Positions 58,994-64,000 of a stretch of 64,000 nucleotides of DNA are shown one piece after another. This DNA comes from Emiliania huxleyi CCMP1516 (Eukaryota; Haptophyta; Isochrysidales; Noelaerhabdaceae). The position numbers and the translations under genes were made by a program. The notes beneath the pieces were generated by a model that ran no database searches, was not told where the DNA came from, and saw nothing but the letters and a program-made list of their open reading frames with translations. Numbering within the stretch: the stretch's first letter is position 1; every line of letters begins with the position of its first letter. The stretch is from assembly GCF_000372725.1 (NCBI RefSeq), contig NW_005200385.1:132037-196036 (forward strand), given 5' to 3'.

Positions 58994-59891
58994 CGACCCG
59001 TCGCCTCGCCCTCCTCGCTTGCGCTTGCTCCCCGCAGGCTGCCCCCCCTCCCCGTCCGTCGCAGGATCAGACGATTCCGACGCCTCCGAGGCCTCCTCGG
59101 CCGACTCCGCCTCCTCGGCCGACCTTTCTCGGCCTGCTCGCTCTCGCTCTCGCCGCTCTCGCCGCTCTCGCCGCTCTCGGCCCCCCTCCTCCTCCTCCTT
59201 CCTCGGCTTCGGCCTCGGCCCGCTCTGACGACTCTGACTCGCCGCCGCTCGCCGCGCTGGGATCGCCGCCGCCGCCCACCGCCACCCCGCCCTTTCCCCC
59301 GCCCTTTCCCCGGCCCCGGCCGCGTCCTCGCCTGGCCCCGACATCGAGCGCTGCGGCAGCGGCGCGCTCGGCGGCTGCGCGCCCCCCGCGCCCAGCCCCG
59401 CGGGCTGAAGCTTGGCCTGGAACGTCGCGCCGGCTCTGGGATCTGGCGGCAGCCGTGGCCGCGGTCGCGGCCTGTCGCGCTGGCTGTCGCCGCCGGTTAG
59501 ACCCGCCGCTCTCACCAGCTGGAGCCTGCTGCGCAGCCGCGGCGGCTGCGGCTTCGGCGGCGGCGGCGGCGGCGGCGGTCGCGGCAGCGACGGCAGCCGG
59601 GACCGCCGATGCCGGCAGCCAGCGCTGCTCGGAGAGGTTCAGCCACCGCCGCAGGCTCTGTGCTGCACCGCGCTGCCGGATCTCGAGCCGGTGTGCGGTG
59701 TCCCGCGCTCGAAGCGCTGAGTCCACAGTCGCCTCGCACCAGCACGCGCGGCTCTCGACGTAGATGAGGATACTCGCGCCGACGCCGAGCGCCTCGCCGC
59801 CACTCGCCTCCGCCTCCGCCTGCCCGCCAGCCTGCCACGCCGCCTCGGCCTGCGCCTGCAGCTCCGCCCCAGCCTGCCTCGCCGCGGCCAT
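57070..59891 (-). CDS. BDP1: BDP1 (B''), TFIIIB subunit for RNA polymerase III
   Basis: TFIIIB B'' homologue, needed for Pol III initiation at tRNA and 5S genes. Start ATG 59891, preceded by TTAATTCTTTTTTCA. Exon 1 (to about 59515): SILIYVESRACWCEATVDSA, LRRWLNLSEQRWLPASA, an unusual N-terminal addition. Exon 2 (about 59410-58244) is charged and low in complexity (RGRGRGRGRG, EGEGEGEG), then MTVRELIYERKQGVPTEAAR and the SANT start SYLSRAPSTSWSAADTAAFY. Exon 3 (58174 on): ALRVHGTDFTLIASLFPHRE, RRQIKNKFKRE, completing the SANT domain that contacts TBP and BRF. Exon 4 starts ERDQPEAIEALLATPGAVTH. The C-terminus EWEYGGGDADDGFDEGGDY* ends at 57070 after an Ala/Pro-rich tract; the join there is uncertain. 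Both central introns use GC donors. Confidence 0.82.
57880..58068. repeat. Decamer arrays in a BDP1 intron
   Basis: ATCTCGGATG-type tract at 57885-57935 and GAGATATGGG tract at 58003-58068. Exon fragments GAGCGCGACCAGCCCGAGG and GAGGCGTCGAT are duplicated at the two intron ends. Confidence 0.85.
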
Positions 59892-59902
59892 TGAAAAAAG
59901 AA

Positions 59903-61390
59903 TTAACGCCGCTGTATGTCGAGGGAGAAGAAGAGGTGACCTGCCCGAGAACTAAGCAGAAGGTGATGAAGCGAAAGGTTGTCCGGGGGGCAATCAGAAA
60001 AGCGGCAGCGGAAAGGGGGAGGGAGATTAATAAGAGACGAGAGGTCGATATGAAGCGTGTGCGGGTGCCGGTCGCCGAGCGTCTCTCGAAACCCCTCCAG
60101 CGCCTCGCGGAGCAGGGCCTCCGCGCCGTCCAGGTCGCCCTTAGCCTTCAGCAGCATGCCGAGGTTGTTGATCGAGCGGAGCGTGAGTGGGTGCCGGTCG
60201 CCGTCCCTCCAACGCTGTCCCTCCAACGCCTCGCGACACAGCGCCTCTGCACCGTCCAGATTGCCCTTGGCGCTCAGCAGCGAGCTCAGGTTGCTGATTG
60301 TGGTGAGCGTGCTCGGGTGCCGGTCGCCGAGCGTCTCTCGCTTCGCCTCCAGCGCCTCGCGGTACAGCGCCTCCGCGCCGTCCAGGTCGCCCTGCTCCTG
60401 CAGCAACCGACTGAGGTTGTTGATCAGCGTCGACGGCGCCCTCTCCGCCGGCTCCATCCGCTCCAGCGCCGCCCTCCCCTGCCCCGCCAGCGCCCCCCGC
60501 AGCAGCCCAAACACAGCCTTGTTGCACTCGGTCAGGCCAACCTCCCGCTCCAGCTCGCCCAGGATCTGCTCCGTGTCTCTCGGGTTGCGGCACTCCGCCT
60601 TGCGCACATCCACCTCGGACAGCTTCTTCGCGATCGAGGCAAAGTCATCCACCAGCGCCGTCTCAAACGCCGCCTGCTGCTCCGCGCTCATCACCACCTC
60701 GAAGCGAGCGCCCGACGCCTGCGTGTGGTACACCTCCTTGATGCAGTACGCGCGCCGCAGCGGCGCCGGGTCGTCCCACGGCTCCATCAGCAGAACCGTG
60801 TGGCCGACGGCGCGCACGCAGTCGCCCAGCCGCTTGACGTCGTTCATCGTGACGTCGAGCCGCCGCGTCGACTGGCGGATCACAAAGTCGCAGACCCAGA
60901 ACTTGGTGTCGGGCGGCAGCTCTGGGTGGAGCCGCAGGTACTGCCGCAGGGCGTCCACCAGCGTCGCGAGCGGCGTCTCCAGGAACCAGCTCACAAAGAC
61001 GGTGGCGACGCCAACCTTCCGGTCGCCGCGCTCGTATAGCGTCTCGCAGTAGGCCTTGCCTCCATTGGCCTCGCTAAACCTCGCGGCGAGCCACTGGTTG
61101 ACGTAGCCGTTGAGGGAGGCGTTGGCGGGGACGCGGACTCCGTTGATGGTCGGCCGGTCCTCGTTGCACTGCTCGACGGCGTCGGTTGGGAGAGCCGCGA
61201 TGTACTCATCGATCGCGTCGACAGATAGGCCGAGGGTCAGCCGCTCGGGGAGGTTGAGCTGGTCGGCTCGCTTTGAGACGACCTCTTGGGCGGTGCTGTC
61301 GATTGCTCGTGCGGCCGGATGAACAGTGTCGCTTGCTGCACATGCAGCACGCGCCTCGGCAGCGCCGGGCTTAGAAGTCGCGCCACCCAT
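59903..61390 (-). CDS. TPR (kinesin-light-chain-like) protein with N-terminal conserved domain
   Basis: Up to 495 aa, single exon, start ATG 61390 (MGGATSKPGAAEARAACAAS); MGGATS could be an N-myristoylation signal. Residues about 105-280 form a globular domain (VGVATVFVSWFLETPLATLV, FWVCDFVIRQSTRRLDVTMN, VLLMEPWDDPAPLRRAYCIK) that recurs in algal TPR and ankyrin proteins and resembles TIR-like signalling domains in layout; the function is not established. Residues about 330-455 are three TPRs (TLINNLSRLLQEQGDLDGAE; ETLGDRHPSTLTTISNLSSL). The last ~40 aa after HPHTLH look non-domain, and the stop lies only 12 bp before the BDP1 ATG, so the end may be earlier or spliced. The upstream region 61480-61595 carries two GAATTCTTTTT motifs. 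Confidence 0.7.
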   Translation of the reverse strand: MGGATSKPGAAEARAACAASDTVHPAARAIDSTAQEVVSKRADQLNLPERLTLGLSVDAIDEYIAALPTDAVEQCNEDRPTINGVRVPANASLNGYVNQWLAARFSEANGGKAYCETLYERGDRKVGVATVFVSWFLETPLATLVDALRQYLRLHPELPPDTKFWVCDFVIRQSTRRLDVTMNDVKRLGDCVRAVGHTVLLMEPWDDPAPLRRAYCIKEVYHTQASGARFEVVMSAEQQAAFETALVDDFASIAKKLSEVDVRKAECRNPRDTEQILGELEREVGLTECNKAVFGLLRGALAGQGRAALERMEPAERAPSTLINNLSRLLQEQGDLDGAEALYREALEAKRETLGDRHPSTLTTISNLSSLLSAKGNLDGAEALCREALEGQRWRDGDRHPLTLRSINNLGMLLKAKGDLDGAEALLREALEGFRETLGDRHPHTLHIDLSSLINLPPPFRCRFSDCPPDNLSLHHLLLSSRAGHLFFSLDIQRR

Positions 61391-61708
61391 GGAGAGAGGG
61401 TGCCGCGTTGAGTTCAGCCGCGCATGCGAACTCCTCGTTTATGCGCACGACGGGCACACAGAAATCACCAGACGCACAAAAAGAATTCAAAAATGAGAAC
61501 TCTCTCTTCAAAAAGAATTCAACGAACGACTCCCTCGCAAAAAAGATTTTTCTAAAAACGACTTTTACAACAAAACTCCCTCGCACAACACCGACGCGAA
61601 GGCCGAAGCTTGAGGCCGAAGCTTGAGCATGCAACAGGCATGCAACAACGCCACGCCACTTGCCACGCCACCTGACGAGACACGACGCACCGCACGCGCT
61701 CACGAAAC
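61391..61708 (-). promoter_or_regulatory. TPR gene promoter with repeated AATTCTTTTT
   Basis: Minus strand shows TTGAATTCTTTTT twice (about 61480-61515), AAATCTTTTTTGC and GTGCGAGGGAGTTTTGTTG (about 61565-61590), the last being the dispersed module also found at 2230 and 7182. Confidence 0.5.
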
Positions 61709-63898
61709 CTACTCCGTCTCGCGCGCGATGGCGAAGCCCAAGACGCAGTGGCCAAAGTCGAGCGCCGCGATGCCGTTCGTGGCTCCTGCCGAGTCGAGGT
61801 GGTACCGCTCGTGGATCTCGTAGAGTGAGCGGATGAGGAGCGCCGCCCGCGCGCGGGCCGGCGCGGGGAAGAGCGAGTGGCTTGCCGGCGACCACGGCGC
61901 CGCCGCCCGCCGAACCAGCGCCGCCACCTCGCCCTCGCCGCCCGCGGCGCGCTGCAGCGGCGTCGGCTCGCCCTCGTGCAAGCTTGCGCCGCTGCGCAGG
62001 AGGGAGGTGGCGCGGGCGGCGGTGAGGGTCTCAAGGTGCGCGAGCGGCGTCCAGCCGCGGCTGGCGAGCAGCCAGGCGGCGATGTCGGCTTGGCCTTCGC
62101 TGTTTGCAATCGATTCGGCCATGCGCTCGGTGCCGCGGGAAGCGCTGTACGAGGAGAGGAGCTTGACGATCGCCAGCCTACGTGCTGAACACGCCGACCT
62201 CAGGGCACGAATACGGTATTGTGCAGTGTGTTCAGAGCACCGCGTGAATACAACGGAGAGGAATACAGTGAATACAGCGGGATACGCTTCCTCTCCGGCG
62301 CTAGTTGGGAGGCAGGAATACGTGTTCTGCTTCTAGGATCTCGAGCCGGCCAGACACGCACGAGACGAGCAGAGGCGTGACGCCGCTGTTGTTGGTCTGG
62401 TCGATCGCCGCGCCGGCCTCGAGGAGCAGCCGGACGATCTCGACGAGGCCCGCGGCGCACGTCATGAGCAGTGGCGTTGCGCCACTGTTCGTCGCTTGGT
62501 TGATCGCCGCGCTCGAGCGGAGGAGCAGCCGGGCGCACTCAGCGTGGCCGTAAATGCAGGCAGCGCTCAGCGGCGTGATTCCGTCACCCTCGGCCTGGTT
62601 GATCGCCGCGCCAGCCTCGAGGAGCAGCCGGACGCACTCGAGGTGGCCGTTCTGGCACGCGATGTACAGCGGCGTGGCGCCGTCGTCACTGGCTTGGTCG
62701 GTCGCCGCGCTGGCCTCGAGGAGCAGCCGAGCGATCGCTCTGCCCCTCCTGGCACGCGACAAGCATCGGCGTGCGGCCTTCAGCGTCTGCTTGGTTGACC
62801 GCCGCGCCAGCCTCGAGGAGCAGCCGGGCGCAGCTGATCTCGCCAGTCAAGCTCGCGGCACTCAGCGGCGTGGTGCCTTCATCATCGGCTTGGTCGACCG
62901 CCGCGCCAGCCTCGAGCAGCAGCCGCACGCACTCGAGGTTGCCCTTCTCGCATGCAATGTACAGCGGCGTGGTGCCTTCTTCATCAGCTTGGTTACTCGC
63001 CGCGCTAGCCTCGAGGAGCAGCCGGACACACTCGACGTGGCCCTCCTGGCAGGCGATGTAGAGAGGCGTGGCACCTTCAGAATCCGCTTGGTCGGCGGCC
63101 GCGCCAGCGTCGAGGAGCAGCCGGGCGCACTCAATCTGCCCCTCCTGGCACGCGATGTACAGCGCGGAAGCGCCGCCGCCATTTGTCGCCCCGATGCTCG
63201 CGCCGCCTTCGAGCAGCAGCCGCACCGCCTCGGCCTGCCCGTGACGAGCGGCCAAGGTGAGCAGCGTGTCCTGCCTGTCGGTGTCGTGCCGCGCGTCGAG
63301 CTGGGCCGCGAGCGACGTGCCGCGCGTCCGCCGCCCGGAGAGGAGGGCGCGCAGCGAGTTCAGGTCGCGCCGGGCCAGGTTGGCGAGGATGGGCAGGCTG
63401 AAATACGAGTCAGAATGAAGAAAAACTGCGCATCATCCGGCCCGCTGGGTGCGCTTCTTAGCTCCCCGGCCCTGGATGTGCGGTTGATGACTGCACTCCA
63501 AGTGCTCCAAGTACTGTATGGCCATATCTCTGCTCGTCTTCCTGCTCCTCGCTCGGCCGGGCGGTGGCACGGGTGGTGCGGAGGCGTCGCCGCCGCGCTT
63601 GCGCTCGCGCGGGGCCCGACGTCTCAAGCTGCACCACCTGAGCTCTGAAAGCCGGCACAGTCCGGTGCAGCTCCTCAAGTTCTTGCACCCGTGCCTTCTG
63701 CACCTGCACCTTCTGAGCTGCAGCTGCAAGCTTCCCTTCGGTTGTGTGATTAAGCGCATCAATGCGGCCGACGACGCGTGTGGCTTCGGCGGTAGCGGCA
63801 CTCACAGCCTGCTGCGTCAACGCACCCTGCGCGGCAATCTGGCGCTCGACCTCATCGGTGCGTGCCAATGCGTGACCGACGAGTGCCTCCGTGGACAT
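61709..63898 (-). CDS. Coiled-coil / ankyrin-repeat protein with conserved algal C-terminal tail
   Basis: Exon 1 from ATG 63898: coiled coil EALVGHALARTDEVERQIAA, KLAAAAQKVQVQKARVQELE. A probable acceptor TTTCAG at about 63392 opens LPILANLARRDLNSLRALLS, then about eleven ankyrin repeats (GATPLYIACQEGHVECVRLL type) to 62347. A one-base frame change lies near 62739 (CQEG to AIARLLLEA). The intron 62178-62346 (GC donor, TAG acceptor) is an introner; splicing gives SGRLAIVKLLSSYSASRG. The tail IAAWLLASRGWTPLAHLETL, PWSPASHSLFPAPARARAAL to FAIARETE* is a domain I recall as recurrent in haptophyte ankyrin proteins. Linking exon 1 to the ankyrin part is inference; they could be two genes. Confidence 0.65.
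62177..62337 (-). mobile_element. Introner element in the ankyrin gene
   Basis: 161 bp, minus strand: CCTAGAAGCAGAACACG at the start, GTGTTCAGCACGTAGG at the end; the ends are inverted repeats (CCTA...GC.GAACACG). Flanks CTCGAGAT (62338-62345) and CTGGCGAT (62169-62176) match at 6 of 8. The interior shares CTGCACAATACCGTATTC and TATTCACGCGGTGCTCTGAA with the mTERF and JmjC intron elements. Confidence 0.75.
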
Positions 63899-64000
63899 TG
63901 ATTAGTTTTTGGCGGGCGAAATGTCGTCGAGCGCACCACACCCCTCTCCTTAAAATCCCTGTGTGGTGGCGGCGTGCCGTCCTCCCATCCCCCCCCCTTG
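63899..64000. other. Promoter side of the ankyrin gene
   Basis: Last 100 bp. Minus-strand CCAAAAACTAATC precedes the ATG; nothing else is recognised. Confidence 0.3.

Overview
The window looks like nuclear DNA of a GC-rich, intron-bearing alga. A haptophyte (Emiliania/Gephyrocapsa or prymnesiophyte type) fits best; a pelagophyte is possible. This is inference: no rRNA or organelle marker is present. It rests on very high GC, compact single-exon genes beside genes with very short introns, frequent GC-AG introns, 10-11-bp minisatellites in introns, lineage-typical families (F-box/RCC1, TPR 'kinesin light chain-like', ankyrin repeats with a conserved tail, PAN/apple plus SPPP proteins, FkbM methyltransferase) and a plastid-type FTR-like protein with a bipartite leader.

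Layout. 0-2.4 kb: broken LINE on the minus strand with an 84-bp palindrome. 2.4-5.9 kb: CDK5RAP3/C53 (minus), recognised across seven exons, with [IV]DWx motifs in a glycine-rich loop. 6-8 kb: threonine-aldolase-like relic and a small membrane protein. 8.4-10 kb: F-box/RCC1 gene. 10.5-11.6 kb: TA-flanked TIR element. 11.7-15.2 kb: lysine methyltransferase, PAN protein, unknown spliced gene. 16.2-19.5 kb: L-domain protein, then a LINE reverse transcriptase split by a TIR element. 19.7-20.1 kb: satellite. 20.5-28 kb: mTERF, a polytopic membrane protein, and a membrane-anchored JmjC/cupin protein. 28.3-34.1 kb: FkbM methyltransferase, second F-box/RCC1 gene, FTR-like protein. 34.2-42.3 kb: coiled-coil gene, a large PAN/Pro-rich/LamG protein, a glycosyltransferase. 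42.3-50 kb: gene-poor except for a second glycosyltransferase-like gene, a membrane protein and a small leader-bearing protein. 50.1-63.9 kb: dense minus-strand genes: secreted cyclophilin, KH-domain gene (around a 100-N gap), SERF-like protein, class-II glutamine amidotransferase-like gene, BDP1 (TFIIIB), a TPR protein and a coiled-coil/ankyrin protein.

The most interesting signal is in the introns. Several carry related ~160-250-bp elements with imperfect terminal inverted repeats (CCTA..GC.GAATACG / rc) that end in the acceptor TAG, with duplicated exon sequence on both sides. The first copy of the duplication supplies a GC (or GT) donor and the second rebuilds the exon. This is the architecture of introner transposons. 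A second family of near-identical ~60-70-bp introns occurs four times. Donor and acceptor phases worked out by hand restore family-consistent protein in mTERF, ankyrin, JmjC and BDP1 genes.

Several genes also share T-rich AATTCTTTT motifs just upstream of their start codons, and two unrelated secreted-protein genes share an almost identical ~111-bp upstream block at the same distance from the ATG.
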